NCBI RefSeq assembly: GCF_014873705.1
Contig: NZ_JADBDS010000007.1
Location: 1-64,000, forward strand
Direction of reading: 5' to 3'
Length of the DNA stretch: 64,000 nt
Origin: Mycobacterium sp. OAS707
GTDB taxonomy: Bacteria; Actinomycetota; Actinomycetes; Mycobacteriales; Mycobacteriaceae
Part shown: positions 25,801 through 35,900 of the stretch, piece after piece
Layout of the letters: every line of letters begins with the position of its first letter
How positions within the stretch are numbered: position 1 is the stretch's first letter
Translations under genes and position numbers: made by a program
Notes under the pieces: model-generated
Told to the model about the DNA's origin: nothing
Database searches by the model: none
What the model saw: the letters and a program-made list of their open reading frames with translations, nothing else

Positions 25801-26124
25801 CTTGTCGACACCACCTGAGATGTGCACGACCGGGCCGTCATCGTGTGTCGGTGAATTGGCCTCGGACGCAGACCCCGTGGTCTGGTCGGTCGTTGACGAC
25901 GTCGTCGAGTTCGTCCCCGACGACCCCGCTGTCGAGGTCGAGTCCGAGGAAGACGACGAGGTCGACGACGTATCGTCGGCCAGCGCGACACCCGGGCTGG
26001 TCGCCAACGCACCACCGACCCCGAGTGCCACTGCCAGCGCGCCGACGCGTCCGATGAATTTGGCAGCCGGAGTCTGCAATGCAGTTTGCCGCAGATGATC
26101 CGAGCTCCGCTTTGTCGACGTCAT
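22801..26124 (-). CDS. Secreted sugar/sorbosone dehydrogenase-like beta-propeller with PKD domain
   Basis: 1107-aa exported multidomain protein. Signal peptide (cleavage near LADD, about residue 50) with the long GRVGALAVALGVGGALAT type; a Ser/Thr/Asp/Pro-rich low-complexity region to about 210; a linker; a glucose/sorbosone dehydrogenase (PQQ-type six-bladed) propeller about 310-650 (LNEPTDMRFLPDGSILITE, GLAFGPDGKFYWSLGDN, ALGFRNPFRF); a PKD domain about 665-740 (SYSWNFGDNTTSSDANPTHTY); an Ig-like domain to about 850; and an Ala-rich helical C-terminus (about 960-1107). The start at 26124 is preferred to ATG 26151 because GGGGGG precedes it. It sits inside the lipid island but is not a usual LOS or TPP gene. 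Confidence 0.82.
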   Translation of the reverse strand: MTSTKRSSDHLRQTALQTPAAKFIGRVGALAVALGVGGALATSPGVALADDTSSTSSSSSDSTSTAGSSGTNSTTSSTTDQTTGSASEANSPTHDDGPVVHISGGVDKSDDGGGTSGGEELPSTDPQKPESDEPATTEETNAEAPHRKKGDRPSASAATAETDIEHRAVPTTDATSHESTAPEESPADKPTEQPTPATISVPEAATQTAVTTFSAAAVQQPVGGQQSRITSLPGAIIGLASDLIHSALAAIVGPDPGAPGDSPLLWGLLGWVRRQLSAQFSDQTPTVDAAQTALALDAADTGLPDDLERTIIASGLNEPTDMRFLPDGSILITEKSGAIRVFKNGQLQDQPLITIPTKTGGERGVTAVEVDPNFTTNHYIYVAYTGIDDHEKLSRLTVTGYTGGPGIDSLSVDANSEKILLASDQVAGNIHQGGGLAFGPDGKFYWSLGDNSNSSNSQNLSTIQGKILRFTINPDGTISTPADNPFVNTQGANPLIYALGFRNPFRFVFTPNGTLLEGDVGGTAWEELNVITRGANYGWPLAEGFCNNCGYANPIYAYPHTPLPEKAGAITAVMFYTGTKLGAEYDNTVFIADYTRGFIRALTFDSNFTSLIHEHTFDDAAGTPIKLMQGPDGNIYQLNIYPGELSIIAPSGGNRAPTAVVTATPAYGKPAPLTVDFSSQGSSDPEGSQLSYSWNFGDNTTSSDANPTHTYAANGTYVATLTVSDGEKTAQASQQIFVGNTAPSVQITSPVDESKYNAGNTISFSGIATDDEDGTLPDSAYRWTVVFHHADHIHPFADNIVGKSGSIEIPTDSSQVDTTWYEISLTVTDSKGLASTQSVEVRPNLVNVSYSANNPNVVFTIDGIPYQGSYSEQGVVGVKHVLGALSPQADGADQLVFSRWSDGGAQQHTITTPGSDTSYSVTFDTYVPHATFAGGAILKQLQQNLSETFAHLGTALRTSAGAVVDIVTGLPAAALDAVAHPTHIPSIISGLFNDARNAGAPVAHAITDIVTTTANRAAAVASAVAANVGPLSHAIVDAPAGIGAALKDSASLLLTFLMRTDAEGFIGALRYAQQTVQGELQHHVSDIVGSVADLQHDIVDALATPQP

Positions 26125-26251
26125 TGGAACCCCCCAAGGTTCGGTTGTCATCGCTGCCGCGACCGGCTTTCATTACCGGCAACGCAGTCCATACTCAATT
26201 TACTGTGCCGTCAGTTTTAATATCGTGGGTTTGCTCGAAATGGCGGACTGC

Positions 26252-26986
26252 TCAGCCGTTCCCGATACCGGTGAAAACCAGGAAGGTGCCGACCATTGCG
26301 ACGCCGATAGCGAGGATCACTCGGCGACGAGCCGCCGTCCAGTCGTGCAACCGCAACATCGTGGCGTGCGTTTTCACGGGGGTTGCCAAACAGCTGACAA
26401 GTGGAATCTCGATGACCGCCAACGACACAACGGTGAATATCAACGCAGCACTCACCTGCGTGCCTGCGGCGGCTCCCGAGCTCAGGATGACGGCGATGAC
26501 CACCAGGTACTCGACGGGCGGGATGGCGGACACCACACCCGCGAGGAAGGCCACCCAGAAGAATCTGTCCTCCAGCGTGTTTCGGCCCAGGTTCGACAGC
26601 CGAGACAGTGCGGTCACAGTATCGGGCTGGCCCATTGTGGTCGACGCGGCGCCGACGGTCACCTCGACCCGGCTCCGTTGCCGCGCCGCCAGCCCCACGG
26701 CGATCACGGCCGCGATCGCCAACGCCGTGATCCCACCGCCGATTTGGATGTGGCGGACGATCGGGCTTTCCGCGGCGGCGGCCGCATGCTGGGTGAGCAC
26801 CGGTGCGACAGCGCGCAGCACTAACAGCAGTCCCACCGCGGCGGTGATTCCCGCGACCATGCCGCCCAGCCAGTACCCGAGCAGATTCAGCATGGGCCGT
26901 GGCCGCGAGATCAACAGCAACGCGATGCTGAGCCGCACCGGATCACACGCTGCGACAAGTGCCACGATCAGGACAGTGCCCCACAC
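26252..26986 (-). CDS. Gap-like small integral membrane protein
   Basis: 244-aa polytopic protein (about six hydrophobic helices) of the GAP/Sap family (glycolipid-addressing protein), which in GPL loci is needed to bring the finished glycolipid to the surface and has a relative (Rv1517) in the LOS-type locus. Opening MWGTVLIVALVAACDPVRLSIALLLISRP and the Arg-flanked central loop are typical. GTG start at 26986, 9 bp after the glycosyltransferase 2 stop, so it is cotranscribed. Supports the reading of the island as a glycolipid production and export unit. Confidence 0.85.
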   Translation of the reverse strand: MWGTVLIVALVAACDPVRLSIALLLISRPRPMLNLLGYWLGGMVAGITAAVGLLLVLRAVAPVLTQHAAAAAESPIVRHIQIGGGITALAIAAVIAVGLAARQRSRVEVTVGAASTTMGQPDTVTALSRLSNLGRNTLEDRFFWVAFLAGVVSAIPPVEYLVVIAVILSSGAAAGTQVSAALIFTVVSLAVIEIPLVSCLATPVKTHATMLRLHDWTAARRRVILAIGVAMVGTFLVFTGIGNG

Positions 26987-26995
26987 GACGAATCC

Positions 26996-28267
26996 CTACC
27001 TTCCCACAGCCGTTTTCAGCGGCGGCTTCGCCGTGCTGGCCGCCGTCTCGAGCAGGTCGGCGGCCTTGACGGCCGCGGCGCCGGGTGTCGTCATCCGGGT
27101 GGCCAGCGCACGGGCTCGCGCGGTGCACCGCGGCGCGAGGATCGAGCCGATATCCGCGACCAGCGATTCGCGGCTGGTCTTCGTAAGTCGTCTTGCAGTA
27201 CCGACTTTCAATCGCTTGATCGCGGCCGCCCACAGCGGCTGGTCGGCCACGTCCCACAGAATCAACGTCGGCAGCCCCGCGCGTAGCCCCGCCGCGGTGG
27301 TGCCCGCGCCGCCGTGATGAACGGCCGCGCGGCACTGCGGCAAGATCGTCGAGAAGTTCAGCGGGCCAACCAACTTGACGTGTTCGGCGTGCGACACAGT
27401 TTCGGCTGAACCCGAATAGATCAGCGCGCGCTCGCCGAGTTGCGCGCAGGCCTCGCTGATCATCGCGACGGTTTCCCGGGAGGACTTGACCGGCGTGCTA
27501 CCGAACCCGAAGTAGATCGGCGGCGTCCCAGCGGCGATCCAGGACGCGACCTCATCCTCGGCGCCGCTTGTCAGTTCCAATGTCAGCGGGCCGACAAACG
27601 GACGCCGGTCACTCCACTCCGCGGCGAGCCCGGGAAAGCAGGCGTGGTCGTAGCCCTGGATCTCGAGCGAGCGTGCATCCATCATTCGCCGCAAGGCAGG
27701 CTCCTCGGCGGGCGGCAGGCCCAAGGCGCGGCGTTGCGCGTCCTCGGCGTCCTTGGTGATGCGGCCGTAGGTCCACCACGCCATCCGCATCGTCGAGCGG
27801 ATCACCTGCGCGGGTGCGGGCACCGAAGGAAATCCCAGCTGCCCGTTGACCTGCACTGGGAAGTGGTGCAGACCGGCGACCGGAATGCCGTGGTACTCAG
27901 CCACATTGACGGCCACACCGTGATAGGTCTGGCCCGTCAACACCAGGTCCGCACCCCGCGCCAGCGCCGTCAGCGTCGTGCTCATCTCGGCCCAGCCCTC
28001 GACGAACAACTCGATGCCCTTGCGCACCATGTTCACCGGGTTCTGGAACTTGGACAGCCGGTGCAGGAAATCGGAGGCCGCGTCGATCTGCGGCCCGGAG
28101 TCCGGTCCATACGGCGTCGCCGCAAGGCCGACGGACTCGACGAAATCGATGAGGTTGGGCGGGACGGCCATCGCCACCTCGTGCCCGCGACGTTGCAGTT
28201 CGACACCCACGGTGGCACAAGGCTCGACGTCACCGCGGGTGCCGTGAACAGCCAGCACGAATTTCAT
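26996..28267 (-). CDS. GT1/MGT-type glycosyltransferase 2
   Basis: 423-aa UDP-sugar glycosyltransferase paralogous to the one at 21573-22817; opening MKFVLAVHGTRGDVEPCATVG, donor-domain block AAVHHGGAGTTAAGLRAGLP. The start at 28267 is fixed by homology and by a 4-bp ATGA overlap with the MmpL stop (28264-28266), giving translational coupling to the transporter. An upstream in-frame extension to 28417 lies within mmpL and is rejected. Presumably the second sugar-adding step on the exported lipid. Confidence 0.92.
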   Translation of the reverse strand: MKFVLAVHGTRGDVEPCATVGVELQRRGHEVAMAVPPNLIDFVESVGLAATPYGPDSGPQIDAASDFLHRLSKFQNPVNMVRKGIELFVEGWAEMSTTLTALARGADLVLTGQTYHGVAVNVAEYHGIPVAGLHHFPVQVNGQLGFPSVPAPAQVIRSTMRMAWWTYGRITKDAEDAQRRALGLPPAEEPALRRMMDARSLEIQGYDHACFPGLAAEWSDRRPFVGPLTLELTSGAEDEVASWIAAGTPPIYFGFGSTPVKSSRETVAMISEACAQLGERALIYSGSAETVSHAEHVKLVGPLNFSTILPQCRAAVHHGGAGTTAAGLRAGLPTLILWDVADQPLWAAAIKRLKVGTARRLTKTSRESLVADIGSILAPRCTARARALATRMTTPGAAAVKAADLLETAASTAKPPLKTAVGR

Positions 28268-31200
28268 GTGAACCTCACATCTGTCGGAATCACGTCGGTG
28301 ATCTCGTCGTCGGGACTGACTGCGGCAGAAGGGGTGCCGCGGCGGCGGCGGTGACGGTGGCGCTGTGCCGACGTTCTCGATGCCCGCCGCGCCGGCCACC
28401 AGCGGTACGGCCACCAATTGGCCCGCCCGACGATCGCGGCCATGGCGGGCACGGTGATGGTGCGCACCAGGAACGTGTCGAGCAGGATGCCGACGCCGAT
28501 GACGAAACCGACCTGGATCATCGTGGTGATGCTGGCGACCATCAGGCCGAGCATCGAGGCGGCGAAGATGAGCCCGGCGGAGGTGATGACACCGCCCGTC
28601 GACGTGACCGTGCGAATCACCCCGATCCGGATGCCGTGCGGCGACTCATCGCGGATCCGGGAGATCAACAGCAGGTTGTAATCGGCACCGACCGCGACCA
28701 ACAGGATGAACGTGAGTCCTGGGACGCTCCAATGCAATTCCTGGCCCAGCCCCACCTGAAACACCAGCACGCCAAGGCCAAGTGCGGACAGATAGGAGAT
28801 GACGACCGACCCGATCAGATAGACCGGGGCGACGATCGCCCGAAGCAGGACGATCATGATCAAAAGCACGATGAGGATCGTCGCGAAGACGAAGAACTGA
28901 AAGTCGTTGTGGTAGTAGTCACGGGTGTCCCGCAATCCGGCTGACACACCGCCCATCGAGATCTTCGCATCGGCCAGCGCCGTGTTCGGTTGCGCCCCGC
29001 GGGCGGCGTCGAGGATCGCGTTCACCTGATCCATCGCGGCGGTGCTGAACGGATCCAGCTTGGTTTGAACCAGATACCGCACGGCGTGCCCGTCCGGTGA
29101 CACGAACGCGGTTGCCGCCTTCTTGAACTCGTCGCGGGTCAACACCTGAGGCGGGATGTAGAACCCCGCCATCGACGGTGCGGCCGCATCGCTCTTCATG
29201 GCCAGCAGGAACGCCGACGCATCGGCGAGGCCTGCGCCCATCTGCCGGGTCTGGTCGACGAGGAGCTGTACACCTTCGGCAAGCTTGCGGCTGCCGTCGG
29301 CCAGAGCGTCAGCGCCCTGTTGCAATTCGGCGAGCTTGCTCTGCAGCCCGCCAGGCTGGTCCAGACCCATCGAATGCACGGCCCCTGCGGCGGTGGTCAG
29401 CGCGCTGCGGAGCCGCGTCACGGTCGATTCGATGCTCTGCACGTCCTGCGTCTGTTCCAGCTGTCTGCCGAGATCGGCGATCTTGTCGAAACTGCCGTCC
29501 CCGCGGGCGGTTACCAGACGCCGCAGCTCGTCACGCGACGACCGGCACGCGGGATCGATGCTGCAGATCGGAGATCCGTCGAGTGCGGTGAGAACGGGGT
29601 CGGCCCATTCGAAACTCGCGACGAATTTCGTGACGTTCTGGCTGATGGCGCCACCGAGCGCCCGCATCCCGTCGATGAGTCGTGCCGTCTTGTCGATGTC
29701 GCCAAGCGATGCCGCACCGCCGGTTTCGCCCTGCACCGACGACAGCGCGTCGACCAGGACGGTCACGGTGGCGATGGCCGAGGTGACCTGGCCTCTGACT
29801 TCGCCGAGGCTGTCGGCGAGGGTGTCGGCTCCGTTGGTCAACAACTTGAGGTCCCCGTCGTGGTTGGCGATCTGCTGGGAGCCCTCGTTCAGCTTGCTTC
29901 CCACTTCGCCGGCCTGATAGGTCGCCTTGGTCTGCTCCAACGGCTCTCCGGTAGGCCGGGTGATGCCGCGCACCAACCCGACGCCTGGCACCTGGCTGAC
30001 CCGCTGAGCCATCTGTTCCAGATCGGCAAGGGCCCGCGGTCCCCGCAGATCGTGCTGCGACTGCACAAAAATGAACTGCGGCACAAGGGAATCCAGCGGA
30101 AAATGGCGGACCATCGCGTTGTAGCCGACTGCGCTTTCGACAGCGGTCGGCAGTGTTTTGCGATCGTCGTAGTTGTAGCGGACCTGCGTGGACAACGCGG
30201 CGAGGATGATCAACAGAACCAAGCTGGCCGCCAGATGCGCCCTTGGCCGTCGAACGATTCGTATTCCGGAGCGCCGCCAGAATTTACTGGTGAGATCGCG
30301 TCGCGGCTTGATCCAACCGCGTGGTCCCATCACCGAGATGATGGCGGGCAGCAGTGTCACCGCTGCCGTACACGCCACGGCTATCGAGATCGCGATCGAC
30401 GGGCCGACAGTCGAGAAGATCGGCATCTTCGCGAATATCATCGCGACGAAGGTGACGGCCACGGTGGCCGCCGACGCGGTGATCACCTTGCCGATCGATA
30501 CCAGCGCCCGCTTCACGGCTTCCTCGGAGTCCAGGCCTTGCCGGATGTAGTCCTGATAGCGGCTGATCAGAAAGACGGCGTAATCGGTTCCTGCGCCGAC
30601 CATCACCGCCGTCATCAGCACCATGGCTTCGGGGGCGACGCGCAGGCCCAGTTCGGCGAGACCCGCCAACACCCCCTGTGCGGTGGCCAGCGAGATGACG
30701 ATCGTGACCAACGGCAACAGCATTGTCACGACGTTTCGATAGACGATCAGCAGGATCAGCAGCACCAGCGCGCCGGTCCCGATCTCGATCCAGTGCAGAT
30801 CCCGCTCGCCCACCTCGGCGATGTCGGCCACTGTCGCCGCCGGCCCGGTCACGTTGGCGGTCAACGTGGTTCCGGCGACCGTCTCCGCCACGACGTCGCT
30901 GACGTGCTCGTAGGCGGTTCTCGACTGCGGCGAACCCAGGTCACCGACCAGGTTGACCGGCACATTCCACGCCTTGTTGTCCTTGCTCTGCAAGATCTCC
31001 CGCAGCGGAGGCGCACTGAGGAAGTCCTGCACCGACTTGACGTCGGCGGTGTCTTCGCGCAGCTTGTCGACCAACCTGCCGTAGGCCTGTTCGTCGGCGG
31101 GTCCTAGGCCGTCCTCGTTGGTGAGCACCACCAAAAGGACGTTGTCCGAACCGGTTTCGTGGAACGCCGCGGCCATTTCCCGCGTCGTCACCATGGTCGG

Positions 31201-31383
31201 CGCGTCGTAGGGCAGAGGTGTTGCCTTGTGGCGGCCGACGATCTCCGCCAAGGGTGGCAGCGTCAGCAACGGAACAGCCGCGAGTGCGACCCAGAAGACG
31301 ACGACGAGCAGCGGCCATCGCACGACCACATTGCCCAGTTTTCCGAACACGCCGCCGCTTCGGGTTACATCATTCGCGGCCAT
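28264..31383 (-). CDS. MmpL-family lipid transporter
   Basis: 1039-aa RND-superfamily flippase/exporter. Topology fits MmpL: one N-terminal helix (about 22-45), a large periplasmic loop, six helices with GAGTDYAVFLISRYQDY (proton-relay Asp-Tyr), a second large loop with helical Gln/Ala-rich segments, and six more helices with VGADYNLLLISRIRDE. Closest remembered types are MmpL12 (LOS) and MmpL10 (acyltrehalose). It lies 31 bp after papA and overlaps glycosyltransferase 2, within a PKS-papA-mmpL-gtf-gap operon. No mmpS gene is present. The cargo is inferred from context. Confidence 0.93.
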   Translation of the reverse strand: MAANDVTRSGGVFGKLGNVVVRWPLLVVVFWVALAAVPLLTLPPLAEIVGRHKATPLPYDAPTMVTTREMAAAFHETGSDNVLLVVLTNEDGLGPADEQAYGRLVDKLREDTADVKSVQDFLSAPPLREILQSKDNKAWNVPVNLVGDLGSPQSRTAYEHVSDVVAETVAGTTLTANVTGPAATVADIAEVGERDLHWIEIGTGALVLLILLIVYRNVVTMLLPLVTIVISLATAQGVLAGLAELGLRVAPEAMVLMTAVMVGAGTDYAVFLISRYQDYIRQGLDSEEAVKRALVSIGKVITASAATVAVTFVAMIFAKMPIFSTVGPSIAISIAVACTAAVTLLPAIISVMGPRGWIKPRRDLTSKFWRRSGIRIVRRPRAHLAASLVLLIILAALSTQVRYNYDDRKTLPTAVESAVGYNAMVRHFPLDSLVPQFIFVQSQHDLRGPRALADLEQMAQRVSQVPGVGLVRGITRPTGEPLEQTKATYQAGEVGSKLNEGSQQIANHDGDLKLLTNGADTLADSLGEVRGQVTSAIATVTVLVDALSSVQGETGGAASLGDIDKTARLIDGMRALGGAISQNVTKFVASFEWADPVLTALDGSPICSIDPACRSSRDELRRLVTARGDGSFDKIADLGRQLEQTQDVQSIESTVTRLRSALTTAAGAVHSMGLDQPGGLQSKLAELQQGADALADGSRKLAEGVQLLVDQTRQMGAGLADASAFLLAMKSDAAAPSMAGFYIPPQVLTRDEFKKAATAFVSPDGHAVRYLVQTKLDPFSTAAMDQVNAILDAARGAQPNTALADAKISMGGVSAGLRDTRDYYHNDFQFFVFATILIVLLIMIVLLRAIVAPVYLIGSVVISYLSALGLGVLVFQVGLGQELHWSVPGLTFILLVAVGADYNLLLISRIRDESPHGIRIGVIRTVTSTGGVITSAGLIFAASMLGLMVASITTMIQVGFVIGVGILLDTFLVRTITVPAMAAIVGRANWWPYRWWPARRASRTSAQRHRHRRRRGTPSAAVSPDDEITDVIPTDVRFT

Positions 31384-31414
31384 CCTCGATGCGCCTCAAC
31401 CTTCATGCCTGTCC

Positions 31415-32860
31415 TCAAACGACATTGCGGAGCGGTTCCACCATGTCGTAGCCCTCTGCCACCCGGACGAACACGGACTTCAGCACCTCGACATAGCGAA
31501 GCACCGACTCCCGCGCGATCGGGTTGTTGGGGAAAGTCACCATCAACGACAGCTCGTCGAACAGCCGGATGAACGACGAGTACAGGAAAGCCGGTGTCCT
31601 GCCATCGATATAGGCCGTCGCATTCGCTCCCTTCAAGGCCGTTGCGACGACTGCGGACAGCGGGGGCAGCCCGGCGTCCATGTAGTTCATCATCGTGTAC
31701 TCCGGGCCGTACCGGCGCAGCCATGGCGCCAGCTCCAGCACGTGATCGAATGGCACGTTGGCAAGTTCGGCGTTCTCGTCGAACGATGCCTGCGTTGCCC
31801 GCGCCGTCTCCTCGAACGAGGACGGATCGATGGGCACGGTGATCGGCACGATGCCGGTGAACCAGCCCATCGTCATGTATTCCGCAGGCGTTCTGCGCTT
31901 GTCGATCGGCGTCAGCCCGTAATACGTGTCGGCACCGGTCAGCTCGTAGTGGGCCAGCGCCGCACAGCCGAACAGGCCGCCGCTGAACCGGATACCGGCG
32001 TCGGCGCACCGCGCTTCGAACTGCTCCGTCTGTTCCGGGTTCATGAACTGCTCGATGACGAGGTCGCCGCCACAGGGAATGGACTGATCGCCGAGCGGCA
32101 ACGGGAAGTCCGGGAGCGTGCCGCCGTTCTTCTCGGCGAACTCGATCCATTTCTTGACCTGAGGCGAGTCCACCGTCAGCTCGGCGGTGTAATTCCGTTC
32201 CCGGACGCAGAATTCGTCGTGACTGCCGGTCGGTGGCAGCGGAAGCGGGGCGCCACCGGCGGCCAGCGCCCGGTACATGGCGACGATCTCCGCATACAGG
32301 CCGGTGATCAACGCCGGATCGGTGTGCAGATGGTCGACGATCACGTAGAAGGCGAAATGCTCCTCGTACTGAATGATGCCGAAGCTGAAGCAATCCCAGT
32401 GCAGCGGATCCGGGGTCGACATCAGCAACTTGTGCCAATCATCTGGCGACAGCACACCGTGCTTCGTCGGCACGAACTCGATGTCGCGCGGATTGGCGAT
32501 CGTATGCCGGACGATGTTGTTGTGACCGAGGTACTCGAACCAGCTGCGATACGTCTCGTGGCGACGAAGGTGGGCGTTGATGACGTAGCTCATGGTCCGA
32601 ATGTCGCAGCGGCCCGGCACATCCCATGAACCCATCACCACCCGCGAGTACTCGAATCCCTTCTCCTCGTACTCGACAAAGCCGCGCAGATGACCGGCTT
32701 GCATATAACCGATCGGTACCGGGCTGACTGGTGCTTGCCTCGCCTTCTCACGCGAAGCCGGTGAGGCATGCCATGACACGATCGAACCCGAGCCCGGGTC
32801 CCAGTCCTCGACTCTGCCGGTGATCAGGCCGACCCCCGCCGATCCTCCTCCGATGTACAC
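31415..32860 (-). CDS. PapA-family acyltransferase
   Basis: 481-aa polyketide-associated acyltransferase (condensation-domain fold) that transfers the PKS product to a sugar hydroxyl. Active site HxxxD is seen as H177-L-H-T-D181 (IVDHLHTDPAL); the usual trailing Gly is Pro here. C-terminal half has YTMMNYMDAGLPPL and the solvent-channel region. The GTG at 32860 is chosen since AAGGAG lies 6 nt upstream; the longer ORF to 33268 runs into the PKS gene. PapA3/PapA4 are the nearest named relatives (TPP, DAT or LOS acylation of trehalose). Gap to the PKS stop is 47 bp. Confidence 0.9.
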   Translation of the reverse strand: MYIGGGSAGVGLITGRVEDWDPGSGSIVSWHASPASREKARQAPVSPVPIGYMQAGHLRGFVEYEEKGFEYSRVVMGSWDVPGRCDIRTMSYVINAHLRRHETYRSWFEYLGHNNIVRHTIANPRDIEFVPTKHGVLSPDDWHKLLMSTPDPLHWDCFSFGIIQYEEHFAFYVIVDHLHTDPALITGLYAEIVAMYRALAAGGAPLPLPPTGSHDEFCVRERNYTAELTVDSPQVKKWIEFAEKNGGTLPDFPLPLGDQSIPCGGDLVIEQFMNPEQTEQFEARCADAGIRFSGGLFGCAALAHYELTGADTYYGLTPIDKRRTPAEYMTMGWFTGIVPITVPIDPSSFEETARATQASFDENAELANVPFDHVLELAPWLRRYGPEYTMMNYMDAGLPPLSAVVATALKGANATAYIDGRTPAFLYSSFIRLFDELSLMVTFPNNPIARESVLRYVEVLKSVFVRVAEGYDMVEPLRNVV

Positions 32861-32907
32861 CCGATTCTCCTTACTCGTATGCCTGGATTTCAGCGGACAT
32901 TTCGATG

Positions 32908-35900
32908 TCAGGAAGACGACGCACCCTGCGGTGACTCCAGTTTTTCGCACAACAGCCCGGCCAGGCCCTGGATCGTGGTGATGTCCGCCGACGTGATGCG
33001 GACCCCGGTCTCGGCCTTGATGTGGGTGCGAAGCTCGAGGTTGCCCAGCGAGTCCAGACCGTATTCGGAAAGGGGCCGGTCCGGATCGATGGTGCGACGC
33101 AAGATCACGCTGACCTGTTCGGAGATCAACCGCCGCAGCCGCGTTGGCCACTCGTCCTTGGGCAACGTGCTCAACTCGTCGAGCACCTTGCTCGTCTCCG
33201 CCGAGCCGTGACCGGTCGACTGGAACCGCTCGGCGAACCGGCTTCGTTGCGCGAGCGCGGTGAACCACGGTGTCCCGGTCAGTGGCGCGTATCCGGTGTA
33301 GGCGCGGTCATGCCGCAGCAATGCCTGGAACGCGTATGCGCCCTCGTCCGGAGTGATCGCGATCTCGGCCGCTTCGGCCACCGCGGTGGCGCGGCCGACT
33401 TCGGCCCAAGCGCCCCATGCTATCGCCGTGCCCGGCAGCCCTTGTGCCCGACGCCATTTGGTGAACGCATCGAGCCAGCTGTTGGCCGCCGCGTATGCGC
33501 CCTGGCCGGGTGAGCCAACCAGAGCCGCGGCCGACGAGAACGAACAGAACCAGTCGAGCGGCTGTGTGGCCGTGGCACGGTGCAGGTTCCAGGCCCCGTA
33601 CACCTTTGGGGCCCAGTCGCGCTGAATGAGCTCGTCGGAGATGTTCTCCAGCGTGGCGTCCTCGACCACCGCTGCGGCGTGCAGCACCCCGCGCAACGGC
33701 AGTCCCGTCGCGGTCGCGGCAGCCACCAACCGGTTCGCCGTGCCGGGCGCGGTGATGTCGCCGCACTCGACGACGATGTCTGCGCCCATCGCCCGGATCA
33801 GGTTGATTGTCTCCAGCGCCTTGTCATTTGGCTGCGACCGCGAGGTCAGCACGATCCGGCCGCAGCCTGCGGAGGCCATCTTCTCGGCGAGGAACAGGCC
33901 CAAGCCCCCGAGGCCGCCGGTGATGAGGTAGGCACCGTCGCTGCGGAAGATGCGCGCCTGCTCGGGCGGGACGGCGACGTTGGTGTGCCCGACCCGCGGG
34001 ATGTCGAGGATCAGCTTGCCGGTGTGCTGCGCCCCGCCCATCGCCCGGATCGCGGTGGCGGCGGCGGCAAGCGGGTAGTGCGTGCTTTCCGGCATCGGCA
34101 GCGATCCCTCGGCCGTCAGCCGATACACCTTCTTCAGCAGGCTGCGTACCTGCTGAGGATGGCTGATCGACATCAGGGCCAGGTCGACGCCGTAGAACGC
34201 GAGGTTGCGACGGAACGGGAAGAGCCCCATTTTGGTGTCGCCGTAGATGTCGCGCTTGCCGATCTCGATGAACCGTCCGCCGAGCGCCAGCAGTTCCACC
34301 CCGGCGCGCTGGGCTGCGCCGGTCACGGAGTTGAGCACGATGTCGACGCCGTAGCCGTCGGTGTCCTTGCGTATCGCGTCGGCGAACTCGATGGTTCGCG
34401 AGTCGTACACGTGCTTGATCCCCATGTCGCGCAACAACTGTCGACGCTTTTCGCTGCCCGCGGTGGCGAAAATCTCGGCGCCGACGGCGCGTGCGATCGC
34501 GATCGCGGCCTGGCCGACACCGCCCGTCGCGGAATGAATCAGCACCCGATCGCCGCGCCTGATCCTGGCCAGGTCATGCAGCCCGTACCAGGCCGTGGCG
34601 TGCGCCGTGGTGGTCGCGGCGGCCTGCGCATCGGTCAGCCCCGCGGGCAACTTGACGGCGAGGTTGGCGTCGCAGGTGACAAAGGTGCTCCAGCACCCGT
34701 TGCCGGACAGCCCGCCGACGTGGTCGCCGACCTTGTGGTCCTTGACGTCCTTGCCGACCGCGGTGACCACACCGGCGAAGTCGGTGCCAAGTGCGGGCAG
34801 CCTGCCTTCGAACGTCGGGTACTTCCCGAATGCGATCAGCACGTCGGCGAAGTTCAGGCTGGATGCCGTCACCGCCACCTCGATCTGACCCGGTCCTGGC
34901 GAAACACGCTCGAACGCAACGAGTTCCATCGAGTCCAGGTCACCCGGCGTGCGGATCTGCAGACGCACACCGTTGCGCTCGTATTCGACGTCGGCCGTCT
35001 GTCGCTCCTCGGCGCGCAGCGGAGTGGCGCTCAGTCGCGCCGTGTACCACTGGCCGTTTCGCCACGCGGTCTCGTCTTCCTCGGACCGCGCCAGCAGTTG
35101 ACGGGCGAGGTGCTCGCCGTCGGTGTGGTCGTCGATGTCGATCTGACTGGCCCGAAGCTGAGGATGCTCGGTGCCGATCACCCGCATCAAGCCGCGCAGG
35201 CCCGCCTGCTCGAGGTTGGCCCGCTCACCGTTGCGCACCGTCTGCGCATCACTGGTGACCAGGTACAGCCGTGGCTCGCCAGGCACCTCGGGTAGTTCGC
35301 GGACGATCCGCACCACATGGCGCACGTACTCGCCGCCACGGACCGCGAGTTCGTCGTCGAGGCTGCCGTTGCGCGGGCCCGTGAGGACCACCACGCCGTC
35401 GAACCCGTCGGTGGCGAGGTGCTCGCGAAGCTGTTCGGTGTTGCGTTTGTGGTCGGCCCGCTGTGACCAGGCCATCGAGGTGCATTGGGCGCCAGCGGCT
35501 TTCAACGCGTCGGCGAGCTTTCCTGCGACCGCTTCCGCAGTCGCTGATGTCGAGACCAGCAGCCACGCACCCGGGTGGGCGTCTGCCGCTTCGGGCAGTT
35601 CGTGTGGCTCCCACTCGATGGTCAGCAGTCGCTCACCCAACACGCGGTCGCGTTCGCTGGCTTGCGAAACGCCGGTGCCCATCTTCAGGCCGCGCACGCT
35701 CAGCAATACCTGCCCGTTCTCGTCGAGCACGTCGAGGTCGGCCTCGACACCGGTCGCGCCGGCCTCGGTCACGCGCGAATAGCAGTACCGGGCATTGCGA
35801 GTGGGCCCGTAGGCCCGCAGGCTACGCACACCCAACGGCAACAACATGCCGCCGTTGGCGACCTCGGCGACGCTGGCATGCGCCGCCACCGACTGGAAGC

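Noticed and set aside
28351..31107. Large + strand ORFs opposite mmpL (up to 595 codons)
   Set aside because: Shadow ORFs of the MmpL gene; His/Arg/Gln-rich with no family pattern.
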